Positions 1-15,600 of a stretch of DNA of 64,000 bases are shown here, piece after piece. The position numbers and the translations under genes were made by a program. This DNA comes from Mansonella perstans. Its lineage: Eukaryota; Nematoda; Chromadorea; Rhabditida; Onchocercidae. Location: assembly GCA_037074765.1 (NCBI GenBank), contig JBAMDO010000044.1, positions 186,001-250,000 of the forward strand. Reading direction: 5' to 3'. A model generated the notes under the pieces. The model was not told the origin of the DNA. It searched no databases and was given only the letters and a program-made list of their open reading frames with translations. Numbering within the stretch: position 1 is the stretch's first letter; the number at the start of each line of letters is the position of its first letter.

Positions 1-645
1 AACAGTTATTTCGATACAGTGCAATTTCAGGATTTTCATTTTTGCAGTATTTGGCGTTGTTGAATTGTGACATCAATTTGTACAGTTTTTATCTAAATTA
101 TTAAAGAATTCAATAGTCGTTATTTGCAGATGTTTTTTTTTGATAGCAGATCAGTATGAGGAACTTCAAATAAGCTGAACAGAATCTGATTAAATAAAAT
201 GGAGCTCCGAAATTTTGATAGTAATCATTACACGTCGTTTTCCAATAAGTTTGATCATTTTATGTTTTTTGCTATTAACAAAATCACTATTATTAATACT
301 TTCAAAGATGTTCACTTGTTTCATTAATGTCGGTATAATGAAACTTTGGTGCGAAAAACTTGATTGTGCCAGTCATTCAAAAATCGTTTTTTTTTTTTTT
401 TTTTTTTAATTAGACTACAGAATACAATATCATCCTTATTTGAAATTTCTACGATACTTTTTGCTATGCGCAACACCTTCTGCCCTCATTTTTTGAAAAC
501 CTGCAGGGTTTCTGTATTTTCAAGAAGTTGTCTACATATTTCATATTAGTTCACTTTGTTTCATTGGAAAAAGAAGAAATAAATACTGAGTCGGATTTTT
601 TTTACCTCTGTTTTCTGTTAAAGATGACTGCGTACTGGTCATTTT
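1..645. other. AT-rich intergenic/3' flank of BLTP1 gene
   Basis: This stretch lies downstream of the stop codon of the minus-strand BLTP1 gene and should contain its 3' UTR. I see only AT-rich sequence with a long T run near 387-407 and no convincing exon on either strand. Confidence 0.5.
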
Positions 646-3600
646 TTACTGAAACTTCTTTTGCAATTTGACAATACAGGAAAGAGCTTTTGATGCGAAC
701 GTATCGGAATGATCCAGTATATGCCTTTGTATAACTTTAGGTATAGTATTCCGATGATCGAATATCTGAAATACATCACACTTCTCGTTTCTGATTAGAT
801 CGATTTTTACTAAGTCCATCCTTACATCAGGATTTCGAGACCTACTTGTAACTTGCGCAGGATCTCGTCTATAACTGGTGGATCCCACTTCACTTTATCG
901 ATGAATTGTATTTTTGGGTCTACTTTCCATTGCATGCAAATGTACTGTCGTTGATCAATCTTTTTGATTTCTTTTCTTGTTTCTTTCGTCATGAATGATT
1001 TCCCTACTCCTTTCTCAATTTCTTCATCCTGCATCATATTAAATATTTATACATTTTAACCTTAAGCTTTTCAAAATATCGTACAACGTTCGGTTTTTTC
1101 TTTTTTTTTCAGTTATCTTCAAGCATGTAGCACGTTTGTAAAACAGCTTGCAAAAGCGGAAAAAATTGTAATAGTGAGAAATAATGGATAAATAACGAAA
1201 ACCTGTTCGACACGATACGAGCGAAGTAATTCAGGAAGAAAGTTGATTTGTGTTGTAAGATCAGTCTGGACACCAAGCGCATAATGGAAGTCACTTATGA
1301 CGCTGCACTGGACCTGAACAAAATACGGCTGTTCTTATATCAAATTATTTTAACTGTGAATATTTCCAAGGAGATTAGATTTGCTGAAAAGAAGATGAAG
1401 AGAAAGGAATAAAAGGGAAAGATGGTGAGGATGAAAGAGAGGAATTTTTATTAATAAAGTTCCTCATTATATGCATTTTTCTGAAGTTTCATCTGACATT
1501 GAAAAAATTGCGGTTTAAGAGGTTTCAAACTGGAAGAAATTACACCAAATGAGCAAGTAGTCCTGATAAATCCAGTCACTGTAAAGATGCAAAATTCAGC
1601 CTTAATCACACAAATCTTTCTAAATGCTTTGAAGTGGAAAAAAATTAACTTCAAATTTAACATCTCGTAGTTTTTCCGAATGAATTGGTGCCTTCTGATT
1701 GCTCGTGAAAATAAAATCCATTGCGGGTAGTCTAGAAAATATGATTAGAAATTTGGGAAGAACTACTGACACATCTTTAACACTGAAAAATATGTTCACG
1801 TGCTAAAATTGACGTAGTTTTTATGCATCAAATGACTATAAATCTCAATATGATATTGTGATTATAATTTTGCTACCAATCTATGAAATGACTTCAAAAT
1901 TATATATCAATATTTCACAACGGAGAAAAAAATCACTCGAAAAGCTCGAGCACCATCGGTTGGAATTTTCTTGAGTCTTTCGTTGGTGAGAAAAGCTGGG
2001 CCAATGGTTCATCGATGCATAATGTTAAATATTCCTGAATTGTTGCATATTTCGGACATGTTTGATTTGTGTGACGCTGGAAAAAAGTCGAATTCTTTAC
2101 GTTGTGCAAGATATGTGACATACAATTGCATAGTAGCATAATAATTCAAATTTGATAGACATTAATTTTTGTTTAAACTGTTTTCGATGTAGTATTACTC
2201 CATAACATTATTGAATCTTAATAGTAATTCGATATGCTAATATTTAGAATATAAATGGACAAAAATTTTCCACTTGTCAAATCAACTGATTCCACCAGCT
2301 GATTCTATCAATACAGCATTGAAACGAATATTATTTGGAAGTATGACAATTTTCATAGGTTAAATGAACTATCAGGTTTTTTTTTTTCATCTAAACAGGA
2401 ATTTCAACTTTTGACAATATTGATAAAATGAAAAAAAAAAGACCAAACCTCTACTTTACAAATAACACTCGTCCAATTATTATTACGAAATTTATTTTCT
2501 TCTGTTATGCCAGTCAATTTAAGGAATAATTTTTCAGATAAATCAATGCCAACAGTTTGTTTTTCGTCAAGAAACGTGTATTGTGCAATGTTTGAGAAAA
2601 TTAGTGTTGGCTGATTGAGAGAGAAAAGTGCCCACCTGAACGGAATGGAATTGATTGTTTAATCAAAGTTTGGCTAACATTTAGGAAATGAAAGATATGA
2701 TTGTTTATTATCACAGTCTAGAAAAATTTCATATACACCATTAGATAGAAGTAAAATCCTTAATATCTATTTTTTTTCAAGCAAATAGTAAAAGTTTAAG
2801 CATAACTTACAGTATCTATAAATCTTTTCTGTTTTCATACTACAACTCTATTTATGTAATTTGAACATGTGAACGACTTAGCAATCAATAACTTCGATAA
2901 TTTTTTTTAAGTGAGAAATTTGATCAAATTATTCTCTTATTTCTTTTATTTTTTCAATTTCATTAATATTCTGCTTCAGCAAGTTGCATTCGCATTTTTC
3001 TTGATTTAATTTTATTTAATTTTTCTCTTCAAAACATAACTTATTACTTTTAGGCAATGTCAACGGCTTGCCAACTGGTAATTTCGAAGAATTCTTCTAA
3101 GTGAGAAATTTGATTAAAATTTCCACTTTGGTTGCTTTCACTTTCACTTTTACTTGGATTTTTCTCGGACAAAAATTAAATGAATATTGAAAAAATACTG
3201 CTCAGTTCCGGAATTGAAATTCAAATAATATTTTGGATATAATAATCCGATTCAATACGACTTTATAATAATAAAACTAACGACCACCAATTCAATCGGT
3301 AGATACATAAAATTTTTATGCTGTTAAAATACGAACCGATTCGCCGTAATTTCACCTTCCATTAGAACTAATGAAGTTTGCTGTCCAACAGAAACAAACT
3401 GTCCCCTAATAAGTGTCTGCCCGCTACTAGCATTAGGGATCGGAAATGTTTTGCTTTCCATTTGCATATCGGTGACCAAATCAAGAATTATCGCCCAGTG
3501 AAATATTGTTGTTGGTTTTCTCTCATTTTCGATTGTTGATGATAGCGCTTTATTTGGTGAACTATCGAACACCCAACTATCCTGCATTTGTTCCTAAAAT

Positions 3601-6600
3601 GCATTTCATTTTATTTTAATTCCCAACCATATCTTTCATCATCCACATTTTTTTGTTCTTGGATGTCTGAAGTTTTATTTTTAAACATGTTACTTGCACT
3701 TTTTCAATACCATATGTATCCTCCTCCTCGACGATGAATGGTTATTTTGGAAATTAAGTGAAAAAGAAAAAAATTTTGTTCAATAATGAAAAACAAATTC
3801 TATTTGATCAGAGCAAAAAAGAACTTTATTAAAATTTACAATTTAAATACGTAGAATTGTAACAAAGCCTATTATTAGTTTCTTATCAATACTTCTATTA
3901 TCTCGAGTGAATGCTAAATTCCTACTCGGAATATACCAGGCCTGATTAATGATGAAAAAATCTTTGAAAAAACAGATACCTTAAAGAAGGCATTGAGCTT
4001 TTGGATGATACTATCAATACTGTTCAATGTAGCCTTAGTGATAATAGCTTGCAATTTAGAATATTTCAAAATAGTGTTAAGCATTATCATTGCTTTTTCT
4101 ACCTGCAATTAAACCAGGTAAATTATAGGCTTATCAAACTTCTAAATTTGGTACTAATTTTATATGTCCAAATTTGATCTTTTAAATACTACTGAAGTAG
4201 AAGAAAATGTCGAACACGAACTATATATGCTAGCTTTATTATGATGATATTATCATTCTTAATTAAATTTGAAATTTTGGGAAATATTGATTATGCCAAG
4301 ATCGCAGGATCATTATCGTGAGGTGTATTGCTTAGTGTTACAATTTTAAAAAATCTCTGGAAAGAAAAAAGTAAAAATTGTTATTATCAGAATTTTTTCT
4401 GAGGATATTTTTCATTTACCCAATGTCTCACAAATTATTCTCCTTAAAAAGATTCTCATACTTTTCCATCTCGATCACTGCATATTTTCCATTCATCATA
4501 AAGTACAAGAGATGGCTGATCGAAAAATACAACAATAACGACGCGACCCATCCAGATAATTCGCATTTCCAATTCCATGAAATTTACCTTTGATGAAAGT
4601 GACGTCGGTTGCTAAAAAAAATTGTTGCTTACTCAGATGTTTTTCACAATTTCAAATTATTTTCCTTTCTCTAGAAACTGAAAATTTATACGGAAAGACG
4701 AACTTAAAAACGAATTAAACGAAAACGAACATTGCAAAGTGATATCCAGCTGAAATTGAATGCAATATTGGAAAGCCGTAATGATCCAGAAATGGCACCA
4801 CCTTTTGCTTCTTGTTCCAGCAGTGATACAGTAAGGCATACACTCAATCGTCGTTCGACAGTTGGTTGAAGCTAAGAAGTTATTTGGAATATTTATTAAT
4901 TTTCCTGGATAAAATAGAATAAAAAAAAAAAGCTTAATAGAAGAAAAAAATGGCTGCATAAGGAAAAAGTAATATTACTAAGTATCATTGAATTAAAAAT
5001 TTATTTGTCAAAAAAATAGCAATTTATAAAATCATTGTTAATTAGCCACAACTTTTTAAATGTATAAGAAAGATTTGTACCGTTTCACATTAATGCTGCC
5101 AATGAAATCGTTTTCTTTGTCTCATTAATTAATTTTATTTAAAATAGGAATAAAAAGGTACAAATTAAAAAAATGGAAATATCACTTGATGATTTTATTT
5201 CAGAATATTTCTTGCTAATAATATATTGATTATTGAAAGACCGATAATATTATCTTGCAACATTACTGCAAAAAATTAGAAATAATATGAACTAACAGAA
5301 AATACAATTTTTGTAGAAATTTTATCAATCAACCAGTTTGTGTCACCCATTGTACTGGACATTTGAATTTTCGCCTTAAAAGCTTCCCAATTAACACTCA
5401 TTAATACTTCCAGCGTTAATTCCGCAATCATTTTGCTCGTTCGTGTTGAACTGTAATTAAATTTTGAATCGGACAATTAATTTCCATATAATAGATTATT
5501 TTAAAATTGAATTTGGAAGTATGCAAAATTTGAATGTTTTTTTAAAAGAATTCAAAAGTTCTTTTAAATTTTTTTGAAAGAATTTAAAAGAATCCACAAC
5601 AAATAGTCACTGGTGAGTATTTACTCCGAAAAACCAAAACAATTTTTCTCCTAAATAGAATCAAGAGATACAGTGATTGATTAGCTCCAAAACTTTGGGT
5701 TTTTGAGGCTTGATCGTGCTTGAGCAAAAGTCGTTGCGCAATCCCTCTACGATACCATGGACCCGGGAAAGCGAGTAGTTGAGAAAGCTTCCGCATATCG
5801 TATGTAAATGTTGCTTGGCCAATATCGATTGTACAAGTGATCTGCAAATTCACTCAATCCTTTTGCTTTTTACCAAGAGAAGATCATTTCTATATACTAT
5901 ATCTAGCATGATACAATTAATATTTGTCGGTATCAAGTTTTGCTAAGTAAATGAATTACTGAAGTCGGTGTGACAAACCTTTAGATGCGAATTATCGTGT
6001 GAAAACTTGCTCGTACGTGAAACTCCAACGGCGAACTTATCTAATGTAAGCGCAAATGCATCCAACGGAGAAGGCTGCATAGAAAAAAGTAATATTTCTT
6101 AAATTAATAATTTATTTGTCAGAAAAATAGCAACTGATAAAATTCATGGTTAATTAGCCGCAATTTCGCAAATCTCTCAGAAAGATTTATATTTTAGATC
6201 TTGATATAATGAATTTGATGTTGCATTGTTCAGTTGCTTCTTCAGAAAAACAACAATTTGATTGGAATGAAATGTTTGCAAAATTAGTTGGAGGTGAATG
6301 AATTAAACCTGATGAGGATTGTAGAAGCAAACGGAAAATGATCGTAAGCTTAATGAAATATCGAAACCGTTACTGATCGTGTCGTTAGCCATTGCAACAA
6401 GCTTCAATGATGGTAACCGTAATAAAAGATCCATTGCGCCTGTTCTCTGGAAAAAAATTTAAAGGTTCACTGAAATGAACATATGAGATTTAACTTTATT
6501 AAAAAGGAATTCTGGCACGCGAAACAACAAAACTTGGTATGATAATAAGCGAGAAGGCACAATATGGATAAAAACAAACCTGTTGATGAGCTTCGAAACG

Positions 6601-9600
6601 AAGTGAACTAGACTGAATAGTTATTGAAAGTAAGATTTTAATCATTAATTTGGTATGAATGTAACTTAACAACGATTTCGTATCAGCCATGCTGAATGTT
6701 TCACATTCATTTTCTGACTAAAATTATCAAAATGAAGCTAATTGTTGTCTACATAATATTTGTACTTGTCAGTAATTAACTCATTAAAGGATATTGCAAA
6801 ATGCATGATTGAGGGAGATTAGACTTTAATTTCAGCATAATATATGATTCAAAAGGTTGATAATTCATTGCAATATTCGAATAACTGCAAAATTCGATGA
6901 TGACAAGTTCCCGAAAGGATAATTATACCTGTCGAAGGAATTGCTGAGGTAAATTTTCCAATAATTGTTGGAAAAATTCGGCAACAAGCGGAGTAAGAGC
7001 TGTTTCCTCAGGCATATTAGCTACATTTGCTGATACGTATAAAGATGGTATGGAAGTAGCACTGCGCATTACTGCTGAGGTCGGTTTGTTTCTAAATATT
7101 AGAATTTAATAAGGATTTTCACAATTTCAGTTCCAAGTTTGGAAATTACTAATAGATCAAATCAATTGGTCATTATCGCTATCATCAATTGATACTGAAA
7201 TTAACATCTAAATAATCACAAATCTACTTACACATGAGAAGAAGATTCGGGATACTTTACATCACCTGTGGAATAATACATTTTTGCTTCAATGCTGTAA
7301 CAAGTAGATCTGATTAAGAAAAAAATAAGTTTTTTGATTCAGCCATTAAAATTGATTTGTTTGCTAATTTTATTGACAAGCTAATAAACTGAGAAATGAA
7401 TCCCAAACGTTTCTCAGAAAGGCTAGTATTAATGCGGAGAGCAAATCTTAATTTATAGTGGAAAACAACGAAAGGACAAATCAACTATAAATGTCACAGT
7501 GACTTGTAATAATAACTGTCCTAATGATCTGCAGTAACTATAAATGTCCCAGTGATCTAAAGTTATTAAAATATCCCAGTGTTATATCATCAAAATGCAT
7601 TCCCCGCTGAATTCTTCAAGCAAGAACTTCAGATTGCAGAATGTATTGATAAATTCTTACTGTAAATAAGGAATGAATTTAGTATGTGTTGCAAGGCATG
7701 CATTCCACACGCACATATTGCAATTCCTTATGTTAATCCGTTATTTTCGTCCTCTATCTCTTACCTTTTTCATTGCTGTTACAGTTTAGAATAGAAGGAA
7801 CCGAAATAGAATGAACCTCGGCAATGAAATTTTCGTGAATTCCGCATTCGTCTCATTCTGCATTTTAATATCCTCACTTGTCGTAGTCATAAACTCTTTT
7901 GAAATTCTATTTCGTAGCATACATTCGCCGGCTTCACCAAAAAACTGCAAAAATGAATACTATATTAACATAATCAATGATGAAAGTATGAGAAGTGAGA
8001 ATTTTACCAAAATTAAATGAAAAAAACTTGATAGTTTAATTAAATAATTGACACCTGCATGTCACATACGAATAATCCACTGCCCAATTTTTTATCAACT
8101 TTGATCATATTGTCACTGACTTTGGCAGAAATCTCAGGCTCTCTCAGTGATTCGCTACTGATATCTCTTTTGAACTGCTCACCCGTAACTGATTCCGTGT
8201 CCGATTCTTCCTCAACATATTTTTTATCTCTAGCTTTACTCTGCAAATATTTGCATATTATTTTAGTTCACTTTTATATTCTTTGTCAGATGAAATGAAA
8301 GAAAACCCTGCCCACTCTAATTCAACTAAAGTAAAAAGATTGGGAAAAAAACTTGAAATTGGGAAAATGTACCTTTTTAATTGAAAAACTCTGATAAAAG
8401 TAATTTAGTTGAGAAACTTTGACAAGAACTAATTTAGATATAGGTTTTGTCATCTGTTCTTAAAATCTACGACTCATTCAACCGGGTTTTCAATTTAATA
8501 TTTCGCTCTATTATAAATAGTTATGAAGTAAAATGTGTCCAAGCAGCGATGAATTTTTGAACAAATATTTAAATATTTTAAATTATTCAAACGAAATTTA
8601 TTTTTTAAAAATACCTTTTTAATTGGTACCTTTTTCAGTTGCTGCTCTCGTAGTTTTTGTTGCTTCAAGCGACCAAGCATTGATTCTTTGAATTGCTTCA
8701 CTCGAATGAGTTGAAATTTTTTCAAGCGTCGTGATTCCCATCCATATGGAACATCTTTTATGTTAGAATTAATCGTAGCCAATTTCCTCGTTTGCTCATA
8801 AATCTAAAGATTTTCATGGATGAAAGACTTCCTACTTACTCCGATGGTTAAAATTCAATCTATTTCTTTGATCAATTTCTTTCTTAGAGCTCAATTTGTA
8901 AATTAAATGATGAGTTTCATCCATTTTCTTGACTAAAATTGATCAAAATCGATTGATCAAGATCATAAGGAATTGATTGAAATATTTGATCAAAATCCAT
9001 CAAAATTAGGGTGAATTTCATCCATTCATTCTGAAAATAACATCAATATGCTTAATTCCGATTACTAAAATCATCTTGTCTGATTTCTTCAAATGATCTC
9101 TGGTTTAAACTTTGACCTCTGATAAAATTAAACTCTGATTTCACTGAATAAGCTGTACATCGTATTTAAAATGATTTGAAGAGATTCGACAATAATTAAG
9201 TACAGCATTCTCTTAAATTCGCTCTTTCATTTTTCAACTATTTTAATTTCTTTCTTTTTTTTATTAAATTTCATAGCATAAAATGTCTAATCCTTTCTGA
9301 AAAGGCAAAAGAGCGAATGCTAGGAATACTGCACTCCATTTGAGGATGTATATCTTGCAAAAGTACAATATTCTAATTGGTTCAATGCTTCATGAGTTCA
9401 ACGCAGGAAGACAAAATTTACTATATTCTCTTTCTATTTCTGTGCTTAACCGAAATACATGCGAGATATCTAGGTAACTACCTCAATCGAAATAAAAACT
9501 GTTGATTCTAAAATTGACTAAATCATAAAAAAAGAAAAAGTTCCATAAGACTATTGGTCCAGATAGTTTAGCTTCCTTCAAAACTTAGTTAAAACTACCG

Positions 9601-12600
9601 GAATTTATTCAGTTTGCTTACAGATTTATCCATTCATTTTATAAAAATATTAAGTAGAATTAAATTGAAGAAAATTCACATGAATATGTAATAAGTGCCG
9701 AACGAAATCCTTAATTTCAATATTTATTTTTTGGACTTAAAACTAGACCCTAAAGATGAATAAGAAATGATATTGTAGCTTTGAAAATTTGACTTTTTCT
9801 TATTGTTTAGATTTTTTCAACTAAACACTGGTATTTGAAACCTTTTGCTCAACCCAACGAATTCGTTTTTCAGGTTTAACAATTGATGCATATTCATTTT
9901 TTAGATTAATATCATCATCCTCTTCCATATCGCTGAGCAAAACTTTCATTGGCTCATATTCACTTATATCCACATCTCGATCTTCATTAATCGCTACATA
10001 TGTATTCCACACTGCTCCAATTAAACTTCCAATACGCTGTAAAATGTTCAAATATTTTTGTCATCTTTCAGAAAATGAAAAACTTCCCAACTCAACAAAA
10101 AATTTTGCATCTGATTTAAATAGATTTAATTACATTTATTTTCCGTTAATTTATTCTGTTGAAATATCTGGAGTACTTATAAACTAAGAACTGCAAGAGA
10201 AGCATGCATTTTTCTTCATGCATTTGCTAAGTTGAAAATGTAACCTACGCCATCAATGTCAAAGATTAGGCTCTTCATTGAACATTGCACTGATATTCTG
10301 CGCCTGCACTGTTTCGATTTTGAAGACTTCAGAACAATTTTGCAAATACCAAGCGGAAAGAACGCAAAATTTGTCTGTGTTACTTCTTGACCATCAATCC
10401 AGGATTCTTCCATGTACTGAAATATGTTAGCATCTAAGTGTCTAAGAAAAGAAAATTAGCGTGAAATTGTAGTTTATCGTGAATATAATTTCACAGCACT
10501 TCTTCGCCTTGATTTTCTTATTCTTTTGATAAAGTTTTTGTAAAACACACAACAATAAAAGAAGTGACCACAAAGGAAAACTCAGATTATCAAAATACGA
10601 GAAAAAACAATAAGCTAACGAAAAATTATTGAATATAGCCCGATCCTGTATCATTTTTAAGCTTGGCTAATAGTCAATGATCCAGGAAGGAATAAAAAAT
10701 TCTCATGTTAATGTTCACCTTTCTTAATTATTCATCTTTCATATACAATATTCGAATGATAGATGTAAATGTAAGATTTTTAACTAACAGTTTCAAAATT
10801 TTCTACAAAAGCGATTTTAAAACTGCTAAATTTGGCTTCAGCTTCCGCTTCTCGCACAAACTCAACCATTGCTTCAGCATCTTTCAAGCCAAATAAGAGA
10901 GCAGATGTGAACGGCAAATAGTTGTTACTATAAAGCGGTATAAATATCGTTGTACGATCACGAAACAGTAACGATATCTTCATTACCAAGCTATCAGCTA
11001 AATCCTGAAATATGTACGAAACTGAAGCGAATTTCAATCTTAATTTAAATCAAAAGATGCCAGAATTTCTCTACCTAGCAAGGAGAATATCAAATGCATC
11101 TGATATTGATGATCATAATTCTATGTTAATTATGATTATGGTTGCTTTTTCAAGCTAAACTGTTTGCAAACCTTAAACGAAATCATTTTTTCATATTTCA
11201 TTAATTCTGTATTTCATTAATATAATAAAATTTTTATAGCCTGAAATTTGTCGAATAATCTTCTGATGCACAGTTTGTAATATTTTATCAGAATTTCGGA
11301 TTGCAATAATTTAAATTATTTTTAAATTGATCAAGACTTTAAAATAGTACTAAAAGTGAACTATGCGATGTTTGTTGTAAATCGGTTTCTTCATTTATCG
11401 CATGGAGCATTTTTCGCTTCATCCAAAAACTTCGTGATAAGCTGAAGTCTTCTAGAATATCTTTTGCCTAAAAACGGAAAGTTAATCATCATGGCTTGGT
11501 TCGGCGAACGACGATTTGAGAAGAAATTTGCCCGTAATGTGGGTATTTCCTTTGAATCAGAATAGTGACTTTTTTAGATAAGACACAGTGTGCATGAAAC
11601 GGGTCGAGGAAGAAAACCAAGCAGGGACGAGAAAGAATTGCTGAAAGCAAAAATTTGAAATTTCAAAAGAGAGGAAAAAGGGAAAATAAACTAAAAAAAT
11701 GAGGAAGTTGTCCGGGAAAAATCAAATATGGCAGACCGTATTTTCATCCGACAATCAAGAGAAATAATTGTATTTCCTTTATAAAACTAAATTAATCGTA
11801 TTAAAGAATAAATACAGTCTCAGTTAAGAAATCGTGTAAATAATTACATACTCTGGTAAGCGCCGGAAATTTGAATAAAATTACTGTACGGGAAAAAATG
11901 ACGGTAGCATTAGGAACGCCTTCAGAACTGAACAACTTCAGTTGACATGTCAACTGAAAAAAAGTTTATGTAAATCTTTTTTTAATCACATTTTTAAAAT
12001 AATTATTAATCTCTCTTGTGCTCATTTAAACGTTTCTTATGTCTGGAAAAATTAATAAGAAATTTTGACAAAAGATATCCTTAATGCTAACGTTGTATAT
12101 CTATGGACATAAAATCAAAGGAAAAAAAGAAAAGTCCTTTAAAATTTCAATTTCAAAATGAAATTGTTCATTGAAAATCTGGGTCATTGTCGTTGTGATG
12201 GCTTCCAATGATTATTTAAAAATTTTCATAAGCTTGGAAGTTTAGCAATTGCAAGCCATAAATGATTTACCAAATAGTTAGAGCTAATGAATGAAGAAAA
12301 AAATAAATGAATTTGTAAGCGAAGAAACAAACATTTGTTGTGAGATCAGCTAACTCCCGCAATTCATCTTCTTGGAATACTTCATTCCGGATCATTTGCC
12401 CGAGTTTGAAATTTAAACAGAACGATATGTTACCGCGTATTTGTTCCTGTAATTTTTGTACTCACAAATAGTTTTAAAAAATGCGTACTTGCCAAGAAAA
12501 AAAAGCCGACATATCCTTTTCTTTTTTAAAACTTAATGATAATTGAAAATGCATTAGTGAAAAATACAATGATGTTAAGTTTTTCTACAAAAAAATAAAT

Positions 12601-15600
12601 TTTATTGAATATTTTTCTGATTTAATCGAAGAAATTGATTCTTGTTTAAAAAGATATGGAGTGAAAATGAAACCTCGAAAATATTGTTATTCAGGACATT
12701 TCGGCGCATTAAGAACATAGTGGTCATTTCTGTTGTAACACGAAATGCCGTATTGGTTGTATCGGTTAGCGTCAACTTCAACCATGGCGAAGCATTTTCG
12801 CAGTATACCTGAGTTTAACGAAAATATTGTAATTAGCAATCGCACGGTTTTGATAAAGCATTAACTGATTTGATGAGACAATTGATTCATTGATCATTAC
12901 CAATAGATAAATAGAATTTTTAGAACCAGTCGAAGATGAATATAAAATAAAAAACAATACTTTTTAAATTTTTTATTTCTAGTGATGTCATACGAACTTT
13001 TTGCGCCATCAAACGCATCAATTCTTATCCTATAGTTGCAAGAGCTAGAAATAGTGAAGTGGGACTATCCAACAAATCTTTAATCCTTGCTGTCCCATCA
13101 TTTTCTTGTCCTCTTCTTCCGAAAAATTAAATTTGTAACAGAAAAAACTGCCTACGCCTTCAATAAAGGAGTCAGGTAATTTAACCTGCAATTGGAAAAG
13201 AAACGGTGAATTATAGAATGAATTTCTGGATGCTGTCGAATCACGAATAATTCCCATAACATGTTTAACCTCAGCTATGGCTGTTTCATGTGAATATAGT
13301 AACATATTCAATACATCGGTATTTATTGATTGATCCCAGCTTCCTGAAAAATAACAATATCGACTGAGTACAACAAAAAAAATACTGGCACATCGATGCA
13401 TTATGCGCCATATTAGATTAAGCATGAGGTTTTAACAGTCTAGAAGATTGCAATATTTGGAAGTGATAAAATATTTACCACAACAGAACTCCTTCTTTTC
13501 ACTTTCCCCTTTACATTTTACTGAAATCACTAAATGATATCCCTATCACTCACCAACAGTGATACCAATATCGGCGTATGATTCATTGGAGCATACAATT
13601 TCTTTATCATCCAACTGAATATTTTCATTTTCATTTATCGTACACTTTACGTACATAACCAATAACGAAGGTAATTTAATAGAAAAGCTTCCTAATCGCA
13701 TCCATTTTGGTACTTTTCTCGAATAAAATGAAGTGTACGTGATGAAATGATTTTCAATTGATGCTCTACCATTTTTTGGACTGAAATTAATCTTCACACA
13801 AATTACATTCGATAATTAAATAGAATGATAAAGTGTTATTTAAAAAAAGCAAAAATGCGCTTTAATGATGATCTGAAACTGTAAGTCAAAATTTCGAAAT
13901 TTCGAAATTTACTACTGAAAAAAAAACGTCAAGAGAAAACTAAAGCTTGTTACTTATAATTAAACTTGGCAGAAGTAAAATTTACGTTATATAAAATTTT
14001 TTTTTGTATAAAGTTTCAAATTGACTGATGTTTCTTTCTTTAAGAATTTCCGCTATGATATTTTGAAATGTTACTGCCAATTTCCTTACAAAATTCCAGA
14101 ACAGCGTGCATTTGTAAAATCATATTTTGCCGTTACACTTGGTGAAATTTTTCCAATCATTTCGCCACACATTAATTTGATATCAAAGTTGCACTGAGTT
14201 ATTTGTTGGATTTTTTGTTGAGTTTGTTGATGTTCTTCTGATGCGGACTGCAAACACGAATTTAACTTTCAAGACGTGCTATTTTTCGTCGAATTCATAC
14301 AAAAGTTTCAAAGGATTAAATGAAAATAAACGAACTATCAAACAGAAAAAAAGAAAGGCTCAAGTCGAAAAGACATGAATTGAAGCCATAGCTCCAGATG
14401 CTTTGTCTATCTATCAAGATTATTACAAACTTGTCATCATTCATCTTCTCTTCTCGTATTTTATTAATTAATCAAAGCTAACAGTAAACGTTGATTTTTC
14501 TTCAACTGTTAATGCATGTATATATCTTACTTTTACAGCCAACAATTAATTATGAGATTTTCAGCAAAAAATTATTTCGTTATGTTTGTATCTTTTCAAA
14601 TATCAAACTAATTAATGATTTATTGTACGCATATATCAAAATAGCAAAGTATAATTTGATATATACATTTTTTCATACCAAAATTTTTTTGTAAATGAAA
14701 AAATCGATTATGTTAATCTCCCAAAATAGAAGAAAGTATTGAAAATATCAATTACAGACAGATTGAACTTACTGCAGATGTATATACTTTTTTATGTTCG
14801 TTATCATTATTTATATCGCCTGCTTTTATCAAAAATGAACTTCCAATGATATAATTCAGTTTCATGTTTTCCACTGCCAACGAAACAATATGTAGCAGAC
14901 TATTCATCTCATATACTCTAAACGTCCAGTTTCTTGCAATTTATGCACGCGCATGCATGCATGAATGCAAATTCAACAATTCTCATTATTATTGTCACTC
15001 TTATCGTAAAAGTTTTTAAAAGTAAAAGTACTGCCATCAATTATTGAATTTGCATGCATGTTCACAAATGTATAAGGCAAGAAGAATTGATTAAGTGATG
15101 TTTTTGAAATTCATCAAACTTCCTGAAACACTTCAATATCAATTTCTTGTCATTTTTAGCTAAATTTGATAAAAACGATTATTCTCCGCATCTTTATAAG
15201 AAACAAAAAAAAAACCTCCGGAAAGTGCTAGAAACTGTAGTGAGAGATCCACGAAATATGGCATTTGTATCAGAAATTCCCTTCTCGGTTATTATAATTT
15301 TAATATCCTGAATTGCAAATATAACTTCTTGAGCTGCTTTTTCTGGCTTATCCACAAAGTATACATTGTTATAAGAAATCTACAATGAACAACTAATTAG
15401 ATTTTATCTTAATTTTGATGCAACTTAAGTAAATAAATATTGTTGATAAAAAGACTTGGAAGTGTTATGTCTTGGAGATTGACAGCAAGAATTATTCATA
15501 TATAGTTCAATTAATTATAAGAAATGCCAATTTAGGTTAAGCTTCATCAAACTATTTGACAAGTCCACTACAGCATAAGATATTATAAAACTGCAAGACT

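Larger units (their letters stand above)
646..13797 (-). other. lpd-3: BLTP1 C-terminal half exons
   Basis: Clear exons lie at 13.55-13.80 kb (WMRLGSFSIKLPSLLVMYVK), 13.19-13.35 kb (SINTDVLNMLLYSHE), 12.66-12.80 kb (SPWLKLTLTDTTNTAFRVTT), 10.78-11.01 kb, 10.22-10.41 kb and 9.82-10.04 kb (RIGSLIGAVWNTYV). More lie at 8.05-8.24 kb (acidic/Ser-rich), 5,986-6,073, 5.60-5.84 kb (TYDMRKLSQLLAFPGPWYRR), 5.30-5.42 kb (KIQMSSTMGDTNWLI), 4.69-4.87 kb (AKGGAISGSLRLSNIAF), 3.33-3.59 kb (FHWAIILDLVTDMQ) and 1.2-1.32 kb (FHYALGVQTDLTTQINFLPE). The gene closes with 846-1028 (ICMQWKVDPKIQFID) and 646-765. The last intron is only 80 bp. Confidence 0.9.

Noticed and set aside
7811..8020. Plus-strand open segment inside BLTP1
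   Set aside because: It lies in and beside exons of the minus-strand gene, and its composition fits a shadow or intron rather than a nested gene.
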